The notes under the pieces: model-generated
Told to the model about the DNA's origin: nothing
The model's database searches: none
What the model saw: the letters and a program-made list of their open reading frames with translations, nothing else
Position numbers and translations under genes: made by a program
Shown: positions 21,801 to 27,656 of the stretch, one piece after another
Position numbering within the stretch: the first letter of the stretch is position 1
How the letters are laid out: every line of letters begins with the position of its first letter
Origin: Chloroflexota bacterium
Lineage (GTDB): Bacteria; Chloroflexota; Anaerolineae; Promineifilales; Promineifilaceae
Length of the DNA: 64,000 nt
Direction: 5' to 3'
Assembly (NCBI GenBank): GCA_014584575.1
Contig: JACTMP010000024.1
Coordinates: 1 to 64,000, forward strand

Positions 21801-22463
21801 GGTACTCATGGGGTCCAGAATCACGTTCACGCCACCGGCCAACGCCATCTGCGATTCACCGCGCCAGATACTCTGGCAGGCCAGATGCACTGCCACCAAC
21901 GACGAGGAGCAGGCGGTATCCACCACAAAACTTGGCCCACGAAAATCGAAAGCATAGGAGATACGGCCGGCGGCCGGGTAACGCGGGCCGCCCAACAAAA
22001 TGTGAAAATGAATATCCTCAGAAGTAGCCAGATAGCGGTCGTTATAATTGCTCGTCCAGATGCCAATAAAGACACCGGTCTGGCTGCCGACCACCTTTTC
22101 CAACACCTGCCCGCCATTCTCCAACGCTTCCCAGGCCACCTCCAACAACAGACGGTGCTGCGGGTCCACATACATCGCCTCGCGCGGCGAAATACCAAAA
22201 AACGAAGGATCAAATCGGTCAATGTCTGATAAAAACCCCCCCTCACGGGTAATCACTTTTCCTGGCCGCCCCTTTGGTTCATAATAGTATTCGATGTCAA
22301 AGCGGTCTGGAGGCACCTCTGTCATTGCATCTGTCTCATTTTCAAACAATTTCCAGAAATCCTGTAACGTATTAGCGCCACCGGGATAACGGCAGGCCAT
22401 ACCGATGATGGCTATAGGTTCTGTTTGGGCCTGTTTTTTTGCCTGGACGATTTGCATGGACAC
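15873..22463 (-). CDS. Fully reducing type I PKS (KS-AT-DH-ER-KR-ACP)
   Basis: About 2196 residues, one module with the complete reductive loop. KS: DTACSSS near 181, EAHATGT, KTNIGHTEAAAG. AT: CTGMGPQWWAMG near 552, GHSTGE near 638, and VPYHSPYMD in place of HAFH or YASH, so extender choice is not predictable. DH: LEHRIGDLAVVPG near 949, keeping His and Pro of HxxxGxxxxP but with Asp at the Gly position, plus LLDSAFQ near 1123. ER: NFMDVL and HAASGGVGLAAVQIA near 1594. KR: ATYLITGGMGGLG near 1793, NYVAANAF near 1943. ACP: LGVDSLMALE near 2109. Start chosen as GTG 22463, 8 bp after AAGGAG; ATG 22457 is possible. A single reducing module could act iteratively to build a saturated chain for the modular line. 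Site B lies upstream. Confidence 0.95.
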   Translation of the reverse strand: MSMQIVQAKKQAQTEPIAIIGMACRYPGGANTLQDFWKLFENETDAMTEVPPDRFDIEYYYEPKGRPGKVITREGGFLSDIDRFDPSFFGISPREAMYVDPQHRLLLEVAWEALENGGQVLEKVVGSQTGVFIGIWTSNYNDRYLATSEDIHFHILLGGPRYPAAGRISYAFDFRGPSFVVDTACSSSLVAVHLACQSIWRGESQMALAGGVNVILDPMSTIGGSQADILSPDGRCKFGDVTANGYVRSEGVGIVVLKPLAQAMADNDPIYAIIRGSAVNNDGRTGGRLSAPGLQAQIDVLREAYAVAGVSPAEISFMEAHATGTAVGDPIEVEALATVLGENRPSDRPCVLGAGKTNIGHTEAAAGVAGLIKAVLCLQQRAIPANLHFHNPNPHIPWSELPFVIPQSLQAWPETNGPALAGVNSFGITGTNAHVVLQEALTTNILNGRATPPLSDRPYLLPLSAHTPEALQTLAQNYLDFVRLQPASAFSLPDFAYTLSQRRTHHAHALTLVVKDHADLVAQLEAYIQGEMHPGMATGSQHNGENRLAYVCTGMGPQWWAMGRELLLKEPVFRTAVEACDATFQPLAGWSLVDELMSSEADSRMARVDVAQPTNFALQVGLAALWQSWGIRPTAVVGHSTGEVAAAYLSGILSLADAVTVTYHRSRLQQRTAGTGKMLAVGLSLSDVQEYIFGYEKQISVAAVNGPHAVTLAGDEYHLEIIAERLEEDGAFARFLKTDVPYHSPYMDPLQKELLAVLQSITCAEPTMAAYSTVTGQPADPETFSAAYWWQNVREPVLFAQAIAEMIADGYHTFIELGPHPTLARDINDCLRIANRPGHVVSSLRRQEPEQLQMLASLGTLHTIGIPVEWSALYPMGQFMPLPPYPWQHESLWFEAERARKGPARWHPATARQTAAVHPFLQQHIQSALQPDTELWEMELDATQFAYLLEHRIGDLAVVPGATWLEMALAVARSTFGPGVYVLEDVHFAEGCILAKESGRVVQFVLKRRQADRATFQLFSRPATAEGQAIEWNLHATGQMRLETPTPEGQWHSSPESIQAACALDMPGQALYRSLEHLVLSYGPAFQGIEHIWHQAEGTLGRLCLHESVQVGASKYQVHPALLDSAFQVLHGPVATLTQADVTAVPEDAYIPVGVDRVRFYQPANPEEIWCYAHLQAPEPDSDGRLRGNLSLFDTDGQVLLEIEGLRLQKLERNETEQINNWLYDIAWQAKPLAATGTNGKGPGQWLILADDQGVAAQVQQRLAQHGDGCLMVSWNDNYQETTAFKQLLAETGGNWRGILHFWNLDTAVPPIPSLAAQEKGCLSLLHLVQAIAEQEWPAPPPLWVITQGVHPVQMNDHLPAINQSPVWGLGKVIMQEHPEMACRLVDLGLQTPTADIDALCHELHGNDGEDHIVLRAAERYVARLVRRSVETGPAATAEEAALLTPAGERAYRLEGTPGILDSLTLRETERPQPEPGEVCIEVRAAGLNFMDVLSALGALPSHPNGIGPLGTECAGVVVAAGAEVTRFAPGDEVLALVYNGFVRYVCTDARNVIPKPAHLSFNEGATIPLPFLTAHYALRHMGRLSSEDRVLIHAASGGVGLAAVQIAQSVGAHIFATAGSPEKRQFLHDLGIQHVFDSRTLDFADEIMALTNSEGVDVVLNSLAGEFLQKSITVLGRHGRFLEIGKKDIYQDSQIGLLPFRRNLSFYAVDMDPIFKERRDFTQSLFQEVMDCFAQGIYQPLPMQLFPPTEIAQAFQHMARARHIGKIIVPFDDPADVPISPAQPTSTIARPDATYLITGGMGGLGLEVAQWLVAAGARHLLLVGRSGVSESARPILAELEAGGVQIVVARADISKAEDVARIIAEIEQSMPPLRGIVHAAGVLDDAMLLNLNRDRFHRVAAPKIQGAWNLHEQTLSKPLDFFILFSSAASLLGTPGQGNYVAANAFLDSLAHYRRAQGLPALSVNWGAWAQVGMAAAQANRGERLADQGIGGIPPQQGVAALAHVFHHQQPQIGVMIFDLARWAQIHPRALAQPLLAQLVQEVSDLLTQKKDAGQSNGRAVIREQLLTAKPKEQRHLLEGFLREQVARVLRISPTRIEANTTMQSLGVDSLMALEIRGHLEAAFGVTLSGTMVWNYPTPGAMAEHIARKLGISLELEGAVQPGELVVNLVSPEVEEDLLLVLDELDSLPVDAWQS

Positions 22464-22490
22464 GATCAAGTCTCCTTCGTAAATATGGGG

Positions 22491-22525
22491 CGATTTTCCA
22501 AATCGCTGCCCGATTTGGAAAATCG
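22491..22525. repeat. 15-bp perfect inverted repeat in PKS leader
   Basis: Arms CGATTTTCCAAATCG (22491-22505) and CGATTTGGAAAATCG (22511-22525) with loop ctgcc. It sits 28 bp upstream of the reducing PKS start, in the untranslated leader on the minus strand, with the ribosome site between hairpin and start. Each arm is itself nearly palindromic. It could be a leader hairpin affecting translation, an operator, or one of the dispersed intergenic hairpins of this genome. Confidence 0.6.
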
Positions 22526-22588
22526 GGCAAAATGAACTGAGAAATCAGTGTTGATAACAATTCATTTATAAGTGGCTGTTTTGCCATG

Positions 22589-22629
22589 GTAAATAGACAA
22601 ACGATTCCATACTTAGGCGTTTGTACCGT
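22589..22629 (+). promoter_or_regulatory. Shared cluster operator, site B
   Basis: GTAAATAGACAAAC (22589-22602), 15 bp, CGTTTGTACCGT (22618-22629); ACAAAC and GTTTGT form a perfect 6-bp inverted repeat with 16 bp between. TCATTTATA at 22562-22570 lies 27 bp upstream of the first block, exactly as in site A. A possible -35 TTGTAT (22634-22639) and -10 TAGGCT (22657-22662), 17 bp apart, lead to the response-regulator ATG at 22689. On the other strand the site is about 130 bp upstream of the reducing PKS. Placement next to the regulator suggests autoregulation. Confidence 0.72.
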
Positions 22630-22688
22630 CAGGTTGTATCTTTAATAACAATCTGCTAGGCTGGTTTACTATATGGGAGGTTGCTTTT

Positions 22689-23417
22689 ATGTCTGCTATC
22701 CAGGTAGCCATTCTTGATGATCATCAAAGCATCATTGATGGTTACATATACCGACTGAAACAGGTCGAAGGAATTGAGGTTGTGGCCGCGGCCACAACCG
22801 GTTCTGAGTTAACAGCGATTTTGACCAGACATTCTATTGATGTGCTGCTGCTGGATATTCATGTGCCCACGGCGCCGCACAACCCCAATCCCTATCCCGT
22901 CCTCCAACTGATCCCGCAGCTATTACAGAAATATCACAACCTGGCTATTTTGATCATCTCGATGTATGCAGAGCGGGCGTTGGTCAAGTCGTTGATTGCG
23001 GTAGGGATTAGTGGGTATATTTTGAAGGATGATCGGGAAGCGATTCAGAATTTGGGGGGAGTGGTGCTGGACATCGCCAACCATGGCATTTACTTTAGCC
23101 CACGCTTACAGAAACAACTGGCTGAATATCAGGATAATGATCCGTTGCTGACGCCGCGTCAATTGGAAATTTTATCGCTGTTTTCAGCCTACCCGGATAT
23201 GACGGCCAGTGCGGCGGCACTGCAACTCAATGTGGCCCATTCCACTGTGCGCAATTTATTGTCAAATGCTTACTTGAAATTGGGCGTCCGCAACCGCAGC
23301 GCCGCCATTATGCGAGCGCACCAGTTGGGATTGCTGGCTTCATCCACCCCTATCAATATGATGGATTTAATGAGGGAGTCTAACGAGAATAAAAGTAAAA
23401 GTGAACGGAAAGCGTGA
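22689..23417 (+). CDS. NarL/LuxR-family response regulator
   Basis: 242 residues. N-terminal receiver domain: acidic pair in VAILDDHQS (about 9-11), phospho-acceptor Asp in VLLLDIHVP (near 57), Ser in ILIISMYAE, and Lys in GYILKDD. C-terminal LuxR-type helix-turn-helix: LTPRQLEILSLFSAYPD, then ASAAALQLNVAHSTVRNLL and YLKLGVRNRSAAIM (about 155-215). Strong ribosome site GGGAGG 8 bp upstream of ATG. No partner kinase is adjacent. It faces, tail to tail, the putative pheromone operon and has operator site B in its promoter, so I infer it is the ComA-like output regulator of that system and of the PKS genes. Confidence 0.93.
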   Translation: MSAIQVAILDDHQSIIDGYIYRLKQVEGIEVVAAATTGSELTAILTRHSIDVLLLDIHVPTAPHNPNPYPVLQLIPQLLQKYHNLAILIISMYAERALVKSLIAVGISGYILKDDREAIQNLGGVVLDIANHGIYFSPRLQKQLAEYQDNDPLLTPRQLEILSLFSAYPDMTASAAALQLNVAHSTVRNLLSNAYLKLGVRNRSAAIMRAHQLGLLASSTPINMMDLMRESNENKSKSERKA

Positions 23418-23431
23418 GGTTACGCTTTCCG
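23406..23431. terminator. Stem-loop carrying both convergent stop codons
   Basis: Arms CGGAAAGCGT (23406-23415) and ACGCTTTCCG (23422-23431), 6-nt loop. The response regulator stops at 23415-23417 and the convergent membrane-protein gene at 23420-23422, so both genes end inside one hairpin. No clear T-tract follows, so mRNA-end protection is as likely as termination. Confidence 0.55.
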
Positions 23432-24082
23432 CATCCGCTGGCTGAAAAATATACAGCCCCAACCGATTGTCAGAAAGATTAACACGGCCGTGCCCACATT
23501 GATGGCCAGCGCGGACATATCAAACTGCTGTGATAACTCTGGTCGCAACACAAAAGTCGGCGCGCCCATCAGTCCACACAAGTTCCAGGCGGCAATAAAG
23601 AAGAAAACCTGCCCTAACATTTGCAGGTCTGCGGCCGGCCGGGCAGCGGCCGATAACTGTGGGCGGAGTTTGATCCAGTTCCAGGCGCAGCCGAGGAAGG
23701 AAAGCATAATCAAGCTGCCGCCAATGCCAAAAAGCGGCGGTATAACCTGGCTGATAGGGCCGGAGGATAGCCAGAGCACGATGAGCATGGTGGCAATGAC
23801 GGCGACCCAAAAGCGCCGGTCAGGGGCGACGGCCGCGCCTCCCACAGCCAACAGTAATGCGCCCAGCGGGGCAGAGACGGCCCAGATCATCACGGCCGTG
23901 CTAAACCCATACAACCCAATCTCCCGCATCAGCGGCACGATCCACCAGGTAGACAGACCGCTCACAATAAAAATATAAACCACGCCAATGCCAAAAATGA
24001 TCATCCCCACACGACGCGAAGTGATTGCTTTAGGCGCGGTTGGCACATGTTCTATGAATTCAACGGAATGTTTGTTTTGCAT
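23420..24082 (-). CDS. Six-helix membrane protein of pheromone-like locus
   Basis: 220 residues with about six hydrophobic segments (roughly 27-50, 55-85, 91-110, 114-137, 155-177 and 193-215). I do not recognise the family: there is no kinase domain, ATP-binding motif or peptidase motif. A short polar N-terminus (MQNKHSVEFIEHVPTA) precedes the first helix. Good ribosome site (GGAGA). It lies 18 bp downstream of the prenyl-synthase-fold gene, so it is very probably co-transcribed with it and the Trp-tailed peptide. In a ComQX-like system it could export the peptide, protect against it, or sense it; the sequence does not decide. Its stop is within the shared hairpin with the response regulator. 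Confidence 0.85.
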   Translation of the reverse strand: MQNKHSVEFIEHVPTAPKAITSRRVGMIIFGIGVVYIFIVSGLSTWWIVPLMREIGLYGFSTAVMIWAVSAPLGALLLAVGGAAVAPDRRFWVAVIATMLIVLWLSSGPISQVIPPLFGIGGSLIMLSFLGCAWNWIKLRPQLSAAARPAADLQMLGQVFFFIAAWNLCGLMGAPTFVLRPELSQQFDMSALAINVGTAVLIFLTIGWGCIFFSQRMRKA

Positions 24083-24100
24083 GATTTATCTCCAAATCCT

Positions 24101-25072
24101 TCAGACGGCAGCCTTCGCGTCTGCGGCCCACTCCCGTGGCGTCTCTACCGTTTGCAATAGTTTCTGTACAGGTCTGAAGACCAGGTTTAATAGTTCCGTT
24201 AACCCGGCTTCATAGGCCAGAGACATTTGGGCCAGGAGGTCTTTTGCCACTTCATAACGAGATGCTAACTGGTCCAGGCAGTAACTCACTGCACCGCAAC
24301 GAATGAGGATGGTCTGGGCTTCGGCCAGCGCGCCGGGATGGGTAATGGCGTTACATAGGGCGAGAAATTGGTCCTGTTGCGGGTGTGGCACCGTCTTGGC
24401 AAAAAGAATGGGCAGAGGGGAACGGCCAAGCAGCCAATCCGAGTTTGCCGGTTGGGCCATGGCATCGCCGAGATCATCGTGAATTTGAATCATCTCCCCA
24501 TACAACTCACCCAACTGGCGCATTTGCACGGCCGTCTGCGTTTCAGTAGCCGCCAAACCGGTCAATGCACCAATCTGGAGGGCAACGCCAAAAAATGGTG
24601 CGCTTTTAGTTTGCACCAGACGCCAGTAACTGGCTTCATCCATAGGATTTTGCGCATCCAGATATTGGCCACAGGCGATGGTCAGCGCCATCTGGTTCAG
24701 GTGCTGCAAGATACTTAGTTTGGCATGGGGAGCCAGGCTCTGGCACTGAGCGATGACGTCAAGACTAAGGGCCTGGAAGGCAGCTGCCATATTGGCGGCC
24801 GCTGCCGCGCCTATCCGGTGGTATTCGCCGCGAGGGTCGTCGTCCAGCATGTCATCAATTAAGACTATGCTGATTTGCAGACAGGCGATAGCGGCAGCCG
24901 CCGGAATGGCTTGCGCTGCTGTGCCGCCAACGGCCTGGCAGGCGGCTACCGGCAACTGCCAGTCGCATGGTTCGGCGGATATGGCGCGCTGCAAGAGGGA
25001 TTTCATTTCAGGCCAGGATTGCACGAGGGGAAAAGCAAACAGGAGGTCGGCAATAGCAGTATAGATGTTCAT
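24101..25072 (-). CDS. ComQ-like isoprenyl-synthase-fold protein
   Basis: 323 residues of the polyprenyl synthetase superfamily. First Asp-rich motif LIDDMLDDD (71-79, DDxxD at 73-77); second, QIHDDLGDA (DDxxD at 199-203); GQ at 134-135 and Lys 156 in the usual places. Where chain-elongating synthases have GGKRxRP, which binds isopentenyl diphosphate, this protein has PCDWQLP (about 35-41), so the binding Lys and Arg are absent. From family knowledge, that fits ComQ, which transfers a prenyl group to a Trp of a peptide rather than extending a chain. The gene lies 165 bp downstream of a Trp-rich small peptide gene and next to a membrane protein. An ordinary or inactive prenyl synthase is the alternative. 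No good ribosome site precedes ATG 25072. Confidence 0.85.
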   Translation of the reverse strand: MNIYTAIADLLFAFPLVQSWPEMKSLLQRAISAEPCDWQLPVAACQAVGGTAAQAIPAAAAIACLQISIVLIDDMLDDDPRGEYHRIGAAAAANMAAAFQALSLDVIAQCQSLAPHAKLSILQHLNQMALTIACGQYLDAQNPMDEASYWRLVQTKSAPFFGVALQIGALTGLAATETQTAVQMRQLGELYGEMIQIHDDLGDAMAQPANSDWLLGRSPLPILFAKTVPHPQQDQFLALCNAITHPGALAEAQTILIRCGAVSYCLDQLASRYEVAKDLLAQMSLAYEAGLTELLNLVFRPVQKLLQTVETPREWAADAKAAV

Positions 25073-25087
25073 ATATCATTACAGAAG

Positions 25088-25125
25088 GAGGAACGGCCTG
25101 GGGAAGGGGAAAACGGCCGTTCCTC
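25088..25125. promoter_or_regulatory. Hairpin between peptide and prenylase genes
   Basis: Perfect 11-bp arms GAGGAACGGCC (25088-25098) and GGCCGTTCCTC (25115-25125), 16-nt loop, 16 bp upstream of the ComQ-like gene. On the minus strand the transcript would fold here after the peptide gene, which could stabilise the peptide mRNA or lower downstream expression, giving more peptide than enzyme. One arm contains the iterated ACGGCCGT octamer. Confidence 0.5.
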
Positions 25126-25237
25126 TCAATAAACCCCCACTTTTTTTGCTGAAAAACAGGGGGGCCGGCTAATACTTAAACATCTGTTACACCCGCTTGT
25201 AAGAGAAAGATAGGAAAGGGAACTTAAAGTTGGCTTG

Positions 25238-25447
25238 TTACCACCAGCCAACCCAACCCAACTGTTCCCGGTCGTCATTTAGCTCCGCCAATGTCAGCCG
25301 GGTTAATCGGGCCAGTTTTTCGTGATAGGTGTCAGGGAAAACGGCCGCCGTCAACACATCCTTTTTCTTGACAGATATCTCTGTTTTTCCTTCGCCTGAT
25401 GCGATTGTCTTGGTCAAATCCATATAAAAAACTTGCATAGTAGACAT
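25238..25447 (-). CDS. Putative Trp-tailed prepheromone (ComX-like)
   Basis: 69-residue peptide beginning MSTMQVFYMD and ending REQLGWVGWW, with Trp at 65, 68 and 69. The middle is charged and helical-looking; there is no secretion signal or transmembrane segment. A very strong ribosome site (GGAGGAGG) lies about 5 bp upstream of ATG. In Bacillus, ComX precursors are about 50-75 residues with a conserved Trp near the C-terminus that ComQ prenylates; size, tail and a ComQ-like gene downstream all match that pattern. I see no sequence identity to ComX beyond the Trp tail, and neither modification nor cleavage can be proven. Alternative: an uncharacterised small protein that happens to be Trp-rich. 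Confidence 0.75.
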   Translation of the reverse strand: MSTMQVFYMDLTKTIASGEGKTEISVKKKDVLTAAVFPDTYHEKLARLTRLTLAELNDDREQLGWVGWW

Positions 25448-26014
25448 GATAAACCTCCTCCACAGGATATACGTTTGTGAATAAAACTACTCGCAACCCG
25501 GCAAAACAAGCTCTTCATGTTGTTAGCTGTATGGAGCAGTATCTTGACCAGGACTTACAAAAGTGCCTTATCATTTTCTCTTACTGGGCGGATATAGTAA
25601 CAAATTTAGATGAGAAATCTGGTTGAGTAAATAGACGGGTAATATAGCCTTATAGACAATTGTACTGTGTCCCTTGACAAAATCACAGTACACGCCTCAT
25701 CCCCGATTTTCGGGAAAGCATCATCAGCCTCACTCGAATCCCTCGTTAATCAAAATCGCGCAATCACGGCGGCAGGGCTTTTCAGTAAAAAGCAGCTAAA
25801 GAGTTGGCTGGCAATGGAAGCATCAAAGTACCGACGCGCCGAAGCCAGATTGGAGTAACCTAATTTCTGCACCAATCCGATAACAAAGTTGTTGATGAGG
25901 ACACTTCCTACCAAGTTCAGGTGTTTTTTCACCCTCCTATACTTTTACTGAAAAGCCCTTGCGGAAACGTGTCAGGAAATTCTGAACACCCTCGATTTTG
26001 ATTGATTAACCGCG
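25448..26014. other. Intergenic region right of the pheromone-like locus
   Basis: 567 bp with no gene I can support. The left part is the leader and promoter region of the peptide gene and contains operator site C; a single CGTTTGT half-site lies near 25472. From about 25670 to 25960 there are two overlapping short open frames of about 60 codons on opposite strands with no recognisable domain; they may be relics. Base composition is more AT-rich than in neighbouring genes. Confidence 0.5.
25627..25668 (+). promoter_or_regulatory. Shared cluster operator, site C (diverged)
   Basis: GTAAATAGAC (25627-25636) matches sites A and B; the second block CAATTGTACTGT (25657-25668) matches 10 of 12 positions, with one extra spacer base. 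A consensus -35, TTGACA (25674-25679), follows 5 bp later, in the same geometry as A and B, but on the plus strand and therefore pointing away from the peptide gene, whose ATG is 180 bp to the left. I see no convincing -10 at 17 bp. Either the site works in both directions or it once drove a gene to its right. Confidence 0.55.
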
Positions 26015-26707
26015 TCAGAAAGCATCTTGTTCCCCCGCATAATCGAAGAGATAGCTGCTTCCCTCTTTACCAACGGCCGTCAATACATCACAGTGGCGCA
26101 AGGTGTAAGTGAGGCGCTGCGCCAGGTGGGGGCGGATGGCCAGGGCTTGCGCCAGTTGTTTGTTGGTGAAGGGGCGATGCAGATCGGCGGGCAGTAGCGC
26201 CACAAAATCGGCGGGCTGCGGGAAAATGAGTTCTTCGTTGACGGCCAACAAACGGCGTTCGGCAATGCTCCATCGTTTGCGCCGCCAACTGCCACGGCCG
26301 TCGTCGCGCCAGATTTCCTCTTGTTGTGTCAGCAAAACAGTCAGGGTCAGACGCGGATGGGGCAGCAAATGGGGAATCCGCACCAGTTCGTCAAACACGT
26401 CCCAGACCTGCCCACGTTTGGGAGACTGGCGGCGGCTGAGAGTATGGCCCACGGCGGTTTCGCGCACAATCCACTTCTGCTGCGCCACCGGGTAAAGCAG
26501 ATGAACCGGATGTTTTTCCAGCAGGCGCGCCAGTTTGGGTTTGAGGGCGGCAAAATTGCCGGTCTGGATTTCCACCAATAACTCACCGCGCACGATGTCT
26601 ACCACGTAACCATCTACTGGCGTTTCAAACTGGTCAGCGTCACGGCCGTACCACGCCTTGATCCCTGCGTGTAGTCCACCCTCTTGTAATGTGCCAATGT
26701 TACTCAT
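26015..26707 (-). CDS. Conserved-looking hypothetical, nuclease-like N-terminus
   Basis: 230 residues from ATG 26707. The N-terminal half contains VDGYVVDIVRGELLVEIQTG and ARLLEKHPVHLLYPV, a layout (Asp, then Glu-x-Gln in adjacent strands) reminiscent of PD-(D/E)xK nuclease-fold proteins; the C-terminal half (LPADLHRPFTNKQLAQALAIRP) looks like a winged helix. This is a fold guess, not a recognised family. The start overlaps the stop of the upstream gene by 8 bp, so the two are translationally coupled, though the neighbour is a secreted protein with no evident link. Confidence 0.75.
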   Translation of the reverse strand: MSNIGTLQEGGLHAGIKAWYGRDADQFETPVDGYVVDIVRGELLVEIQTGNFAALKPKLARLLEKHPVHLLYPVAQQKWIVRETAVGHTLSRRQSPKRGQVWDVFDELVRIPHLLPHPRLTLTVLLTQQEEIWRDDGRGSWRRKRWSIAERRLLAVNEELIFPQPADFVALLPADLHRPFTNKQLAQALAIRPHLAQRLTYTLRHCDVLTAVGKEGSSYLFDYAGEQDAF

Positions 26708-27656
26708 CAACCCGCTCTACCGGCGGCCCAACCGGGAAGGTGTACGGTGTAGCCGGCGGCACGTAGTCCGCCGCAAACATGACCGGTTGCCCGTCAGCCG
26801 TATAGACCCCCGGCGGCAACATCAGGTCATCGTGCCGCCACAGCCACCAATCATCCATAAACCAGCCATTGTTGCGAATGGCATATCGGCCACGGATGGC
26901 TATTTTTATCTCTGTTTGCCCGGCTTCGGTGCGGACGAAAACATAATAGTAGGTGTTTTTGTCCAGAAATGATGGCAATACCCAGCCCGAACTTGTGTTA
27001 CCGGCATGGAATTCTATTTCACCAGACAGGGGATCAGGAGCGGGGATTTTGTTGCCTTGATCGTCATAATCCACAACCAGGTCGGGAAAGACGCTGATTT
27101 CCATCACGTATGTCCCTGGCTCCAGCCATACGCCCTGACGCAAAACATAACTGATTGAACCATATCCTTTGAATACTTTCAGTGTATTATTGCCGTCCCA
27201 GATAAACAATGGGTGTTCATGTGGTGGTAACAGTTGGGCCGGCAAGACGCGCACCTCTGGCCGAATCCAGGCATTCCACCAATCGTCTGGTTCGGGGGTA
27301 AGGGGGTTGTCGCAGACCGGTGGTTGGCCGCAGTCACGGCCGTCCCACTGATTTTCATAGTCAAATACCCAGCGAATGGGAATCTGTAATTCTGGTATGC
27401 CTCCCGGATGATACCAGCAAAGCTCCGGGTGGGGTGGGTTGATCTGGCAATCCCCTTCTCCTTCAAACGATGGATTGAGCAGCAAATTATCACCGCGTGT
27501 GAAAGCGATGGAACGGCTAATGAGCGGTAAATAGATGGCATGGTCATCTTGGGCTGTCACCGGCTGGCTCTGGTTCGTGATGAAAGTGATTATGACGCCT
27601 GCGCCCAACAAAAACACCATGAGTTGCCATAGAGTTCCTGACTGTTTGGCGGACAT
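26700..27656 (-). CDS. Exported hypothetical protein
   Basis: 318 residues from ATG 27656 (MSAKQSGTLWQLMVFLL), selected for its AAGGAG ribosome site; upstream in-frame starts lack one. One hydrophobic segment (about 12-32) acts as signal peptide or anchor. The mature part starts after a Gln-rich stretch and includes LLLNPSFEGEGDCQ, typical of the start of carbohydrate-binding-like jelly-roll domains in secreted proteins; it is rich in Trp, Tyr and Asp. No catalytic motif seen. Probably a cell-surface or secreted binding protein. It overlaps the downstream hypothetical gene by 8 bp. Confidence 0.8.
   Translation of the reverse strand: MSAKQSGTLWQLMVFLLGAGVIITFITNQSQPVTAQDDHAIYLPLISRSIAFTRGDNLLLNPSFEGEGDCQINPPHPELCWYHPGGIPELQIPIRWVFDYENQWDGRDCGQPPVCDNPLTPEPDDWWNAWIRPEVRVLPAQLLPPHEHPLFIWDGNNTLKVFKGYGSISYVLRQGVWLEPGTYVMEISVFPDLVVDYDDQGNKIPAPDPLSGEIEFHAGNTSSGWVLPSFLDKNTYYYVFVRTEAGQTEIKIAIRGRYAIRNNGWFMDDWWLWRHDDLMLPPGVYTADGQPVMFAADYVPPATPYTFPVGPPVERVDE

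Noticed and set aside
24101..25072. Ordinary GGPP/FPP synthase for carotenoids or quinones
   Set aside because: No carotenoid or quinone genes are nearby and the GGKRxRP substrate-binding motif is missing. It remains the main alternative to the ComQ-like call.
25667..25932. Two overlapping frames of about 60 codons on opposite strands to the right of operator site C
   Set aside because: Neither has a recognised domain. The minus-strand frame needs a GTG with a ribosome site too close to it, and the plus-strand frame would start inside the -35 element. Kept only as possible relics.
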